From positions 1 through 60,656 of IMG/VR virus record IMGVR_UViG_3300021197_000990: a stretch of DNA of 60,656 nt; one strand, 5' to 3'. The position numbers and the translations under genes are program-made. Source of the stretch: a virus. The notes beneath the pieces were generated by a model. The model was not told the DNA's origin and did no database searches. It saw only the letters and a list, made by a program, of their open reading frames with translations. Positions 1-6,633 of this stretch are shown here, piece after piece (the stretch's first letter is position 1; every line of letters begins with the position of its first letter).

Positions 1-122
1 AGTATGTTGGTGGTGGCGTTGAGGCTGGCTTCTCGGTTGTAGGTGATAGCTTACCTGCAGCATCTGAGCAAGACACTGTAGACGAGCAAGCTGAACCAGA
101 TATGGCAAGCATGCCTTTCTAA
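1..122 (+). CDS. 3' fragment of ssDNA-binding protein gene (left repeat copy)
   Basis: This is the C-terminal tail of the SSB whose full copy lies at 59682-60212. The reading frame begins at base 3, and the product is identical to the full copy down to the terminal Met-Pro-Phe and the stop at 120-122. It is partial only because the window opens inside the gene. Confidence 0.9.
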   Translation, partial: YVGGGVEAGFSVVGDSLPAASEQDTVDEQAEPDMASMPF

Positions 123-132
123 TATAAAATAA

Positions 133-171
133 ACCAGATGGTCCTTACGGATCGTCTGGTATTTTTTTTTT
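133..171 (+). terminator. Rho-independent terminator after SSB
   Basis: An inverted repeat (ACCAGA...TCTGGT with inner GGTCC/GGATC pairing around TTAC) is followed by a run of 10 T. It lies 11 bases after the SSB stop. The second copy is at 60223-60259 with 8 T. Confidence 0.85.
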
Positions 172-184
172 GGGATGATGTTTC

Positions 185-349
185 ATGGATATACTTACAG
201 ATTTAAGAGTAATTCTCTTTATAATATTTGCAGTAATCGTATCTGCAGCTTTTTATCCTATAGAAACATGTGCAGTATTAGCAGTCTTTATACTTCAGCA
301 ACAGTTCTCCTTTTGGAGATCATTTCTTCGGTCCACTCGTGGATCTTAG
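185..349 (+). CDS. Small membrane protein, 54 aa (left repeat copy)
   Basis: This reading frame encodes a short hydrophobic protein with segments at about residues 8-24 and 27-40, then a basic tail (WRSFLRSTRGS). Family and function are not recognised; small early phage membrane proteins often act on the host envelope, but nothing here proves that. The two differences from the 60273-60437 copy inside the gene are both silent third-position changes, which supports a real coding region. The ribosome site is weak (GGGATGATG upstream). An overlapping frame from 175 is less likely because it encodes no recognisable segment. Confidence 0.6.
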   Translation: MDILTDLRVILFIIFAVIVSAAFYPIETCAVLAVFILQQQFSFWRSFLRSTRGS

Positions 350-425
350 ATTAATTTTTCTGCGCGCCGAGACCGATCTTACAGATCGTCACGTCACGTC
401 CAGATGTTCCCTCTGGAACTCCCTT

Positions 426-475
426 AGGAGCATTAGGAGCACAGGAGCGTTAGGAGCACAGGAGCGTTAGGAGCC
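426..475 (+). repeat. AGGAGC short tandem repeat
   Basis: Six units of 7-9 bases, each starting AGGAGC and followed alternately by AC or GTT. The right-hand copy (60515-60572) has seven units, so the array has changed by one unit between the two terminal repeats. Confidence 0.85.
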
Positions 476-506
476 AGGGAGCGGGAGCAGGAGCCTGGGG
501 TGTGCC

Positions 507-518
507 GGACAGGCGTCC
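507..518 (+). promoter_or_regulatory. GGAC-AGGC-GTCC hairpin
   Basis: Four-base stem with an AGGC loop, preceded by GCC. Related hairpins are at 6634-6645 (TGGC loop) and 6672-6683 (GGGC/GTCC stem), and a second copy is at 60604-60615. In the two leaders where it occurs it precedes a CAGC-loop-GCTG hairpin. Confidence 0.5.
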
Positions 519-531
519 ATGAAATAATGTC

Positions 532-543
532 CAGCTGAAGCTG
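532..543 (+). promoter_or_regulatory. CAGC-TGAA-GCTG stem-loop, 22 bases before the 566 gene
   Basis: The stem-loop is flanked by GTC and TCCAA. It belongs to a four-site family (also 6730, 57891 and 59615, plus the repeat copy at 60629-60640) whose stems covary: CAGC/GCTG or CACG/CGTG around TGAA or TAAA. Conservation of pairing with changed bases indicates a functional structure. Confidence 0.6.
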
Positions 544-565
544 TCCAACCATATAGGATAAAACC

Positions 566-904
566 ATGATTTTATTTAATTCAATTGTCAAACACTACTA
601 CATAGGTTTCGGCAGAAACAAAGACTATGTAGAAGGTCTGCTAAACAATGTGAAAGGTTATGTAAGCCAACGTGGTAAACTCGAGCTTTCTTATATCAAC
701 TCTTATGGCGACAAAACAGTTGCTCTAGGTAAAGTAAAAACCTTCGGTCCTTTAGTTTTCGTGAAAGCTACGGCATTCGGCTACACTAAGTGGGACGAAG
801 GTATCACCATTGCGACTATCGGTTGGAAGACTAAAAAGCATGTCTATTTAGCCACACCAATTGCACTCAATGAAATCTTAACAGTTCGTATAGAACACAA
901 CTAA
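566..904 (+). CDS. Hypothetical protein, 112 aa
   Basis: First gene after the terminal repeat. It begins with ATG at 566, downstream of ATAGGATAAAACC, which is a modest ribosome site. The product is soluble, rich in beta-branched and aromatic residues and mildly basic. I recognise no family. It sits 14 bases before the AAA+ gene and is probably co-transcribed with it from the leader at 350-565. Confidence 0.75.
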   Translation: MILFNSIVKHYYIGFGRNKDYVEGLLNNVKGYVSQRGKLELSYINSYGDKTVALGKVKTFGPLVFVKATAFGYTKWDEGITIATIGWKTKKHVYLATPIALNEILTVRIEHN

Positions 905-918
905 TCTAAGGATTTAAT

Positions 919-1950
919 ATGGATAAATCAATTAAATACTGTTTCTCTGACACTAAAGAACCATTGTTCTGGTGTGACATCAAAGGTGAAACATGGTGGG
1001 GTTACATTGACGGTACTGTAGAGTTTCACGCAATGAGTGATGCTGACGCCGATGTTCTCTATGGACAAGGTAAAATTGTAGAAGAAGACAAAGCTTATGG
1101 AGACATGTCAGTTATGTTCGGAGATATAAACCTCAAAAACATCGGTTTACTCGGTGGTCCAATCGATGCTAACATCAAAGCCTCTTATGGAGCTGATGGT
1201 GATAAGGAAGACAAAGCAGAAGTTGGTATCATTCGTCTACCAAAAGACTATGATGCCACGTTAGTAAACACCGATATACTTCCTGATGATCTTGCAGCTA
1301 AACTAGAAATAGCACTAGCCAAAGAAGATCGTCCGTCATGCATATCTATATTGTTCGATGGTGTGCCAGGTACAGGTAAAACTATGGCCGCAGCTTACAT
1401 TGCAGACAAGATGGGTCGTAAGCTTAAATCATATAAGCTAGGTGAACTGCTTGGCAAGTATGTAGGTCAAACTGAGAAAGCTCTAATGAAAGCGTTCGAT
1501 GATGCAGAGAAAGAAGGTCACATCTTACACCTAGATGAGATCGACTCTATTGCTAGCGACCGTGGTAAAGCTGATCGTTCATACGAAGTAAAAGCTGTTA
1601 ACGCTCTATTGCAAAGTATGGATACGTTCGAAGGTATATTCATTGCAACTACGAACTCTAAGGATGGATTAGACAGTGCTATTAAACGTCGATTCCTACT
1701 TAAGAAAGAGTTCAAGAATGTTACAGGTACACAAGCTGACAAACTAGCTAAGATGTTCTTTAAGCGTAAAGCTCCTAAGAACTTACCAGATGACATTCTA
1801 GCTCCTGCAGACTTTAACCTAGTTAAACACTCATTGCTATTCATAGAAGATGACAAGATCAATAAGAAGTTCATCGAAGAGCAATTACTAGAAGAAGCTG
1901 CAGAACGTAATGACACTAAGAATAAAGCTAACAAAATAGGGTTCTTATAA
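919..1950 (+). CDS. AAA+ ATPase with C-terminal IGFL tail
   Basis: 343 aa. Residues 1-135 are an unrecognised N-terminal domain. The AAA+ module follows with Walker A GVPGTGKT, Walker B ILHLDEID, sensor-1 ATTN and an Arg-Arg pair (IKRRF) at the arginine-finger position. This arrangement is closest to the FtsH/Cdc48/proteasomal ATPase group. The helical lid follows, and the chain ends K-I-G-F-L. IGF/IGL tripeptides are what ClpX and ClpA use, from an internal loop, to bind ClpP. This phage encodes a ClpP at 12487, so a proteolytic partnership is a reasonable inference. Alternatives are a remodeller of replication or host complexes. Confidence 0.88.
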   Translation: MDKSIKYCFSDTKEPLFWCDIKGETWWGYIDGTVEFHAMSDADADVLYGQGKIVEEDKAYGDMSVMFGDINLKNIGLLGGPIDANIKASYGADGDKEDKAEVGIIRLPKDYDATLVNTDILPDDLAAKLEIALAKEDRPSCISILFDGVPGTGKTMAAAYIADKMGRKLKSYKLGELLGKYVGQTEKALMKAFDDAEKEGHILHLDEIDSIASDRGKADRSYEVKAVNALLQSMDTFEGIFIATTNSKDGLDSAIKRRFLLKKEFKNVTGTQADKLAKMFFKRKAPKNLPDDILAPADFNLVKHSLLFIEDDKINKKFIEEQLLEEAAERNDTKNKANKIGFL

Positions 1951-2177
1951 TGGTTTTTATGAATTTAGATGTTGAACTAGGTAACTATGTATTCTACTTA
2001 GAAGTAGAGTATTGGCCAAGCGACAAAGTCTACGATGTTATTGCTGTTGATGCATCAGTCCAAGGTAAATGCGGACTTAAACCCATCGATAACGAGAACT
2101 TTGTAGATGAGTTGCTCGATATGAACTATGATGAAATACTTGAATGCGTTCAAGAACATTATAGTGACATGAACTAA
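1950..2177 (+). CDS. Hypothetical acidic protein, 75 aa
   Basis: The start overlaps the AAA+ stop by one base (TAATG), suggesting translational coupling. An alternative start is Met4. The product is small, acidic and Asp/Glu/Tyr-rich, with no recognised domain. Coupling to the ATPase makes it a candidate adaptor or regulator of it; that is inference only. Confidence 0.7.
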   Translation: MVFMNLDVELGNYVFYLEVEYWPSDKVYDVIAVDASVQGKCGLKPIDNENFVDELLDMNYDEILECVQEHYSDMN

Positions 2178-2189
2178 TAGGAGTTTATT

Positions 2190-2366
2190 ATGAACTACGA
2201 CAAACAAGATATGTTATGCAATGCTTACGCTACTGTCTGCGACGAGTTACAAGTCCTAGACAAACTAGATGATGAGCGATTTGATATTCGTATAAAAGAC
2301 CGTATCCTAGCTCTTGAGAGTGTAGCAATATTGTTGCATGATTTAGCTGTAGAAGAAATGGAGTAG
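2190..2366 (+). CDS. Hypothetical protein, 58 aa
   Basis: The ATG follows TAATAGGAGTTTATT, a good ribosome site. The short, mostly helical acidic protein ends EEME. It fills the gap between the 1950 and 2371 genes exactly and the gene order is tightly packed. No family is recognised. Confidence 0.7.
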   Translation: MNYDKQDMLCNAYATVCDELQVLDKLDDERFDIRIKDRILALESVAILLHDLAVEEME

Positions 2367-2370
2367 TATT

Positions 2371-2607
2371 ATGTCTGTCTTAACTTGGGATCAGTTCGCT
2401 GATGACAACAAACTAAATGCAACTCTATACTTTCTAGAACTAGAAGGTAGTGTAGATATGACTAGAATAGATGATGAAGTTCTGCCATACTACTGCGAGA
2501 AGTATAATGATGAGGTTATTGCAATTCTTACCGAGTGGTACGTCGAGTTCATAAGAGAACTACATAACAACGACAAACTAACACTAGGAGGTAAGCAATA
2601 TGAATAA
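2371..2607 (+). CDS. Hypothetical protein, 78 aa
   Basis: Small acidic protein that starts five bases after the preceding stop and overlaps the next gene by eight bases. No recognised motif. It is one of a run of tiny early/middle ORFs of the kind that often carry host-takeover functions in lytic phages. Confidence 0.7.
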   Translation: MSVLTWDQFADDNKLNATLYFLELEGSVDMTRIDDEVLPYYCEKYNDEVIAILTEWYVEFIRELHNNDKLTLGGKQYE

Positions 2608-2848
2608 TTCAGAAACTATAGTTCGTGCTATTCGTTCTTACTACGATGATTTAAATATGTATCAGTTCCACTTAGATAGACTTGACGATCCATATGATAA
2701 TCTCACTAGTGCAGATAAACAAAGAACTGAAGCTCTCGTCAGAAGATATGAAGATCAAGCGCTGCAAATGCTAGGCTATATCAAGATGAGGTTTCTAGAT
2801 GACATAAAGAACGCTCCATCGTCCATGAAAGAACTATGGGGCGAATAA
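2600..2848 (+). CDS. Hypothetical helical protein, 82 aa
   Basis: Preceded by CTAGGAGGTAAGCAAT, a strong ribosome site inside the preceding gene. The product is predicted helical with a Tyr-rich N-terminal third and ends MKELWGE. Not recognised. Confidence 0.7.
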   Translation: MNNSETIVRAIRSYYDDLNMYQFHLDRLDDPYDNLTSADKQRTEALVRRYEDQALQMLGYIKMRFLDDIKNAPSSMKELWGE

Positions 2849-2852
2849 CATT

Positions 2853-3020
2853 GTGTCAACTATAATAATAACAGTGGCAGCTATAGGTCTCGGGATCTAT
2901 AAGCTGTCAGTAATTCTAGGAATTATAATGATTGCGATCAAAGGTAATAAGAGCACTAGCTCAGCCTGCGATCGTATTCGTCAACAAAACATACGTCTTT
3001 ATGGTAAAGACTTAATTTAA
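2853..3020 (+). CDS. Small membrane protein, 55 aa (GTG start)
   Basis: Begins with GTG four bases after the previous stop. Residues 3-31 are strongly hydrophobic (a TIIITVAAIGLGIY stretch and ILGIIMIAI) and a basic, polar tail follows. The stop is 15 bases before the next gene. There is no strong Shine-Dalgarno sequence beyond GGGGCG. Support is the membrane-like composition and the perfect fit between neighbours. Confidence 0.5.
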   Translation: MSTIIITVAAIGLGIYKLSVILGIIMIAIKGNKSTSSACDRIRQQNIRLYGKDLI

Positions 3021-3034
3021 TTATAGGTGAAATC

Positions 3035-3463
3035 ATGACTTACTTAATATACAAAAATCTTCACAATGGCTTATGGTCTATCAAATGTAAGAAAACTGGT
3101 CTAGTTGTAGGTCATGCTGAAGCCATCATTATGCAAGATGTTCAACCTAAAGTGTCAGAAGCAGGTCGCAGACGTGTTCTCGCAACTCGCTCTAAAGTTG
3201 TTCATGCATATATTGCAGGTGATATACTACATACATTTGGTTTCACTAGCTTCAGAGGTCGTAACTACTCTCAAACAAAATGCAAAGCACCACTTAATCT
3301 CTCCTCTATGACACCTAGAGAAGATATCACGTACAACCCATATCAACATTCAGAGTTCGTATTCCGTGGCTCTAATCAACCATATGCAGGTTCTGACATA
3401 GTAATTCTCACCAATGATGGTGTAGCTTGTCACGACTTTATTAACAAATCTATAGAGGCATAA
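3035..3463 (+). CDS. Conserved-type phage protein of unknown function, 142 aa
   Basis: The ATG follows ATAGGTGAAATC. The opening (YKNLHNGLWSIK, then VVGHAEA and a GRRRVLATRSKVVHAYI stretch) resembles a protein type seen in many unrelated phages with no assigned function. That resemblance is from memory and could not be checked. No catalytic motif is evident. Confidence 0.75.
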   Translation: MTYLIYKNLHNGLWSIKCKKTGLVVGHAEAIIMQDVQPKVSEAGRRRVLATRSKVVHAYIAGDILHTFGFTSFRGRNYSQTKCKAPLNLSSMTPREDITYNPYQHSEFVFRGSNQPYAGSDIVILTNDGVACHDFINKSIEA

Positions 3464-3465
3464 TT

Positions 3466-3624
3466 ATGACATCACTTAGCTTGCATGACATAGTAACAAC
3501 TGAAGTAACTACAAATTCTGTGAATGGCACAACGTGGACTACATACAAGTTCATTAATGATGATGGTTCGTATACAGAAGTAACAGCATTTTGTAAGAAG
3601 GAAAAAGATGATGATAACAACTAG
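3466..3624 (+). CDS. Hypothetical protein, 52 aa
   Basis: The ATG lies two bases after the previous stop. The Thr-rich protein ends in an Asp/Asn cluster and overlaps the next gene by 17 bases. The frame is open through a tightly packed interval, but function is unknown. Confidence 0.6.
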   Translation: MTSLSLHDIVTTEVTTNSVNGTTWTTYKFINDDGSYTEVTAFCKKEKDDDNN

Positions 3625-4006
3625 TGAAGTAAAATTTGACGCTTATATGAAGCAGTATGCCGCAGCACGTCTTAAAAATCCTTTGATTGCTGAGAACTGT
3701 GCAACATATTCTGAGTTAGAGCATGTAGAAACACACGAGGCTGTACGCTGGTTTGGTGGTCGAGCTAACGCTCAAGGTTTTGGTATCACTTCAACTGGTG
3801 AGCTCGTAGGTCTATTCAGTTCCGTTGCTGGAGCTGGTAACGATCTAATCAAGCATGCCATCCGTGAAGGTGCTACTTACTTAGACTGTTTCGATGGGTA
3901 TCTACCAACCTTATACTCAAAGCATGGTTTTGTAGAAACACGTCGTGAACGTAACTACACCGATGGTCAACCTGATATTATATTTATGGAGTTACGAGAT
4001 GAATAA
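3608..4006 (+). CDS. GNAT-like acetyltransferase fold protein
   Basis: 132 aa. The pattern GFGITSTGELVGLFS, then LIKHAIREGATYLDCFDGYLPTLYSKHGFVE, matches the small GNAT-like proteins found in many phages: a strand with the Leu-Val-Gly-Leu-Phe core, a helix, and a C-terminal Tyr-His-Gly-Phe. The substrate is unknown; acylation of host proteins or of modified DNA bases are both possible. The start may be the second ATG (3611). Ribosome site AGAAGGAAAAAG. Confidence 0.6.
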   Translation: MMITTSEVKFDAYMKQYAAARLKNPLIAENCATYSELEHVETHEAVRWFGGRANAQGFGITSTGELVGLFSSVAGAGNDLIKHAIREGATYLDCFDGYLPTLYSKHGFVETRRERNYTDGQPDIIFMELRDE

Positions 4007-4283
4007 CTTTACACCAAGATTACGTGAGCTACAAGCAGAGCTAAATGCAGCAGTTAACGAAGTAGTAGATGACTTCACTCATAAGTTCATTGATCTATAC
4101 TACGATGACTTTGTGAAAGAGCATATGTGTGCAGAAGTAGGCATCAATAGTCTTCAACTAGAACGCTTACTCGAGCTAACAGACTGTGAAATACATGATC
4201 TAGTAGATTCAGATGAAGCACGTGAAGACGCATTTGATGAAGCTGTAGCTACTATTAGAGCAACTATTAGAGATATGTACTAA
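3999..4283 (+). CDS. Hypothetical acidic protein, 94 aa
   Basis: I chose ATG 3999 because GGAG sits seven bases upstream and it overlaps the preceding stop only briefly; a start at 3945 would read 18 codons through the GNAT gene. The product is helical and acidic, with no recognised domain. Confidence 0.65.
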   Translation: MNNFTPRLRELQAELNAAVNEVVDDFTHKFIDLYYDDFVKEHMCAEVGINSLQLERLLELTDCEIHDLVDSDEAREDAFDEAVATIRATIRDMY

Positions 4284-4292
4284 GGAGTTATT

Positions 4293-4583
4293 ATGAGAAC
4301 GTTGAATATTAGTGAAGATACTGCTGACACTTTGTTTATAGACTTGCTGAACGAACACTTAGAGCTAATACTTAGCACTAATACTTCGTTCATTCATGGA
4401 GACGACTTTAACAGTAGCATGAGGATCAGTAAAGCTATTAGTATCTTAATGCAACAGCTAAAAACAGACGCTGAGCATAAGCAGTGGTTAATGCATACTC
4501 TACATCCTTTACAAGATGCTTACATTTCTCATGAGTACGAACTCAACGCGATACAAGACGCTTACACCTCTAGCGAATATTAA
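4293..4583 (+). CDS. Hypothetical protein, 96 aa
   Basis: The ATG follows TAAGGAGTTATT, a strong ribosome site. Mainly helical. Near its end it carries an internal duplication (a DAYISHEYELNAIQ stretch followed by DAYTSSEY). Function unknown. Confidence 0.7.
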   Translation: MRTLNISEDTADTLFIDLLNEHLELILSTNTSFIHGDDFNSSMRISKAISILMQQLKTDAEHKQWLMHTLHPLQDAYISHEYELNAIQDAYTSSEY

Positions 4584-4604
4584 AAAAAACTAAAGGTGAC
4601 AGTC

Positions 4605-4652
4605 ATGGAAACAGTAATCCAAATTCGAATAAATAAAGGAGCATTAATATGA
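4605..4652 (+). CDS. Possible 15-codon leader peptide
   Basis: ATG preceded by AAAGGTGACAGTC. It encodes METVIQIRINKGALI and stops at TGA overlapping the next ATG (ATGA). It could couple translation of the downstream Nmad1-like gene, or be chance. Confidence 0.3.
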   Translation: METVIQIRINKGALI

Positions 4653-4951
4653 TCTCAGGTGGAACTAATAATAACTCAGTCGAACAAGACTTATCCATCA
4701 CGATTATGGAAGAGGCTATCGACTTAAAACGGCGTAAGTCTAAAGACTATCAAGGTTCACAGTTTAGTCAAGCCGACTACTTCCCTTATGGTCATACAAG
4801 CTACTTACATATGTTACATACTAAAATGTTACGTATCAGATCTGTAGCTGAACAAGAATCTACTAACTTCGAGTCACTTGAAGATAGTCTTATTGACATG
4901 ATTAACTACGCCGCTATGTATGCTGCAGCTGCTCGTAAAGGAGAGGTCTAA
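4649..4951 (+). CDS. Nmad1-like (DUF1599-type) nucleotide-modification-associated protein
   Basis: 100 aa. The order KSKDYQGSQFSQADYFPYG, then LHMLHTKMLRIRSV, then NFESLEDSLIDMINYAAMYAA resembles the small helical Nmad1/DUF1599 proteins of phages, which occur near base-modification genes. It is not catalytically characterised. It lies 1 kb before a thymidylate-synthase-family enzyme, which strengthens the assignment. The ribosome site AAAGGAGCATTAAT is strong. Confidence 0.6.
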   Translation: MISGGTNNNSVEQDLSITIMEEAIDLKRRKSKDYQGSQFSQADYFPYGHTSYLHMLHTKMLRIRSVAEQESTNFESLEDSLIDMINYAAMYAAAARKGEV

Positions 4952-5220
4952 TGCAAACCAACGGAACAACCGAAATAAAACTAGACGACGAGTTACTAAC
5001 TCTAGAGGTCGAGTACAGTGGCTGGTACGATCCGGGCGTATGCTCGGGTCCACCTGAGAACTGCTATCCACCAGAAGGTGAGATGGAATGGCATATCTCT
5101 AGAGCATGGGTGTGGATTGAAGAAGCATCTATGGATATTCAGTTAACTCAAGATCAAATCAAAGAAATACTACCTAGCATCTATGACACAATCGATGCTG
5201 ACGTATCATCATTACTTTAA
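4951..5220 (+). CDS. Hypothetical acidic protein, 89 aa
   Basis: Overlaps the previous stop by one base (TAATG). Very acidic, with several Trp and a Cys-Pro-Pro cluster (GVCSGPPENCYPPEGE). The Trp-rich middle suggests a small beta protein. Not recognised. Confidence 0.65.
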   Translation: MQTNGTTEIKLDDELLTLEVEYSGWYDPGVCSGPPENCYPPEGEMEWHISRAWVWIEEASMDIQLTQDQIKEILPSIYDTIDADVSSLL

Positions 5221-5230
5221 GGAATATATT

Positions 5231-5719
5231 ATGTACAAGACTATCGCACGTGGTAACGACGCTCGAGTTAAAACTTATCGTGGAACTGTAACTTCTAAAA
5301 CAGATCCAGAGTTATTAGAACTTAAAGCTAACATCAAACGTCGTAATGATGAGATCAACGCATCTAACGAACGCATTATGTCTTACATCGAACAAGGTGT
5401 AACTAAACATATTGCAGTACCTGGTGGCTGGATTAAGGTTCCTTACTCTATCCTAGACTTACAAACCACACTTCGCGTACGTCTTATGGGTCGTGGTCCA
5501 CGTGAGTCTATCAAGAGTGAAGCGCGTTCTAAAGGCTATCATGGTGATCTAAGTTGTTATCTTCCTATGGAATTTGCAACTCACTTCGATGTCTACATTA
5601 ATCATAACTCTGACGACACATTAACTAAATATGCAAAACGTCTAGGTTACAACGACTACTATGACGCATGGATTAAAACACCAGCACGTCATGCATTCGA
5701 ACCACACTTTGCATTATAA
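5231..5719 (+). CDS. Hypothetical protein, 162 aa
   Basis: Start at 5231 follows TTTAAGGAATATATT; an upstream in-frame ATG (5183) would overlap the previous gene needlessly. The N-terminal half is basic and helical (KANIKRRNDEINASNERI), followed by a mixed domain. No family recognised. Confidence 0.7.
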   Translation: MYKTIARGNDARVKTYRGTVTSKTDPELLELKANIKRRNDEINASNERIMSYIEQGVTKHIAVPGGWIKVPYSILDLQTTLRVRLMGRGPRESIKSEARSKGYHGDLSCYLPMEFATHFDVYINHNSDDTLTKYAKRLGYNDYYDAWIKTPARHAFEPHFAL

Positions 5720-5730
5720 CAGGAGTTCCT

Positions 5731-5955
5731 ATGACCATCCCTAATGCTACATTTCTATATGGTGATGCGTTAGCTCAAGTAGATACTGTAAAGCTCGATT
5801 CAGGTTATCTAGTGCGACCTAAGGGTCAACTAGGTAACTGCGGGTTCTTTCCTTATCCATGGACAGCTGCCCATCACAAGGTAAAAGAGGTTGCACAACG
5901 TGAGTTCATATGTGGGCATCACGGCAAAATAGCTAAACACTTACGAGGTGAATAA
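5731..5955 (+). CDS. Hypothetical protein, 74 aa
   Basis: ATG after ACAGGAGTTCCT. Contains CGFFPYPWTAAHH and a His/Cys-rich tail (FICGHHGKIAKH). The Cys and His residues could bind a metal, but no classical finger is seen. Its stop overlaps the start of the next gene (TAATG), so the two are probably co-translated. Confidence 0.65.
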   Translation: MTIPNATFLYGDALAQVDTVKLDSGYLVRPKGQLGNCGFFPYPWTAAHHKVKEVAQREFICGHHGKIAKHLRGE

Positions 5956-6599
5956 TGTATAACACTGGTAAAGTAAAAGAGATATTCCAAGGCTTATATG
6001 CTAATGATACTAAACCTGAAGACGATACTATCGAAGTCATTGGTTTACAATTCTTAGCTGATAGCCCATATATCTTCCGTCCACCTAACCAAGAGTACAT
6101 CGACGCAGAAATAGCCTGGTACGAATCAGAGTCTAGATCTGTAGATAAACTTGCAGAAATATATGGCAAACGTGTAGCTATCTGGGATAGTGTCTCTGAT
6201 AACGATAACATCATCAACAGTAACTACGGTTGGTGTGTTTATAGTAAAGAGAATGGTTACCAATTCGCCAATGTTCTACAAGAACTAACTAATAATCCAA
6301 ACAGCCGCAGAGCTGTAATGATCTACAACCGTCCTGAAATGTGGACTGATTACAATCATAACGGTCGTAGTGACTTTATGTGTACTCATTGTGTTCACTA
6401 CATGGTTCGCAACGGTAAACTTATATCGCTAGTAAACATGAGGTCAAACGATCTAGTATTCGGCTACAACAACGATTACGCATGGCAGCGTCATATTCAA
6501 GCTAAGCTAGCGATGGCTCTTGAGTTACCTGTTGGCGAAATCATATGGTCTGTAGGTAATGCACATGTATACTCAAGGCACTTCAGTCTCCTCTCATAG
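5955..6599 (+). CDS. Thymidylate-synthase-family enzyme, probable dCMP/dUMP hydroxymethylase
   Basis: 214 aa, shorter than the roughly 264-aa E. coli thymidylate synthase. Visible features are the phosphate-binding SRR (residues 117-119), catalytic Cys143 in the CTHC segment, Arg163-Ser164 exactly 20 residues later as in thymidylate synthase, and the His204/Tyr206 pair in AHVYSRH. At the position of E. coli Asn177, which selects dUMP, this protein has Asp174. An Asp there is the known hallmark of the T4 dCMP hydroxymethylase branch, so 5-hydroxymethyl-dCMP production is the likely reaction. It is the last gene before a terminator. Confidence 0.8.
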   Translation: MYNTGKVKEIFQGLYANDTKPEDDTIEVIGLQFLADSPYIFRPPNQEYIDAEIAWYESESRSVDKLAEIYGKRVAIWDSVSDNDNIINSNYGWCVYSKENGYQFANVLQELTNNPNSRRAVMIYNRPEMWTDYNHNGRSDFMCTHCVHYMVRNGKLISLVNMRSNDLVFGYNNDYAWQRHIQAKLAMALELPVGEIIWSVGNAHVYSRHFSLLS

Positions 6600-6603
6600 G
6601 GGA

Positions 6604-6625
6604 CTCAGTGCCTTCGGGCTTTTTA
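6604..6625 (+). terminator. Terminator after the hydroxymethylase gene
   Basis: GCC-TTCG-GGC followed by TTTTT just past the stop, preceded by a larger imperfect inverted repeat (GCACTTCAGTC with GACTCAGTGC) that overlaps the gene's 3' end. It separates the small-gene operon from the replication operon. Confidence 0.65.
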
Positions 6626-6633
6626 GGTCGGCC

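Larger units (their letters stand above)
1..559. repeat. Left copy of diverged terminal direct repeat
   Basis: Bases 1-559 repeat at 60091-60656 (566 bases). The repeat spans the SSB 3' end, its terminator, a small membrane-protein gene and a hairpin-rich leader. Clean substitutions lie at 127, 280, 322, 373, 389 and 399. Length differences are a 10 vs 8 T tract, one extra G before the CTGCGCGCC stretch, and one extra 8-base unit in a tandem repeat. This is either a virion direct terminal repeat or the overlap of a circularly permuted genome. The mismatches argue against a simple exact assembly overlap. Confidence 0.95.
350..565 (+). promoter_or_regulatory. Hairpin-rich leader before the 566 gene
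   Basis: No gene is seen here. In order, the stretch holds a CGATC/GATCG hairpin (374-388), a CCAGA/TCTGG hairpin (about 400-416), a purine-rich tandem repeat (426-475), a GGAC/GTCC hairpin (507-518) and a CAGC/GCTG hairpin (532-543). The density of short inverted repeats suggests a regulatory, packaging or structured-RNA role. Which one cannot be told from sequence. Confidence 0.55.

Noticed and set aside
1518-1934. 138-aa ORF opposite the AAA+ gene
   Set aside because: It is a shadow of the real gene: Ser/Leu-rich, no ribosome site, opposite to the operon direction.
5183-5230. Upstream start for the 5231 gene
   Set aside because: It would overlap the preceding gene; the ATG at 5231 has TTTAAGGAATATATT in front and gives a compact protein.
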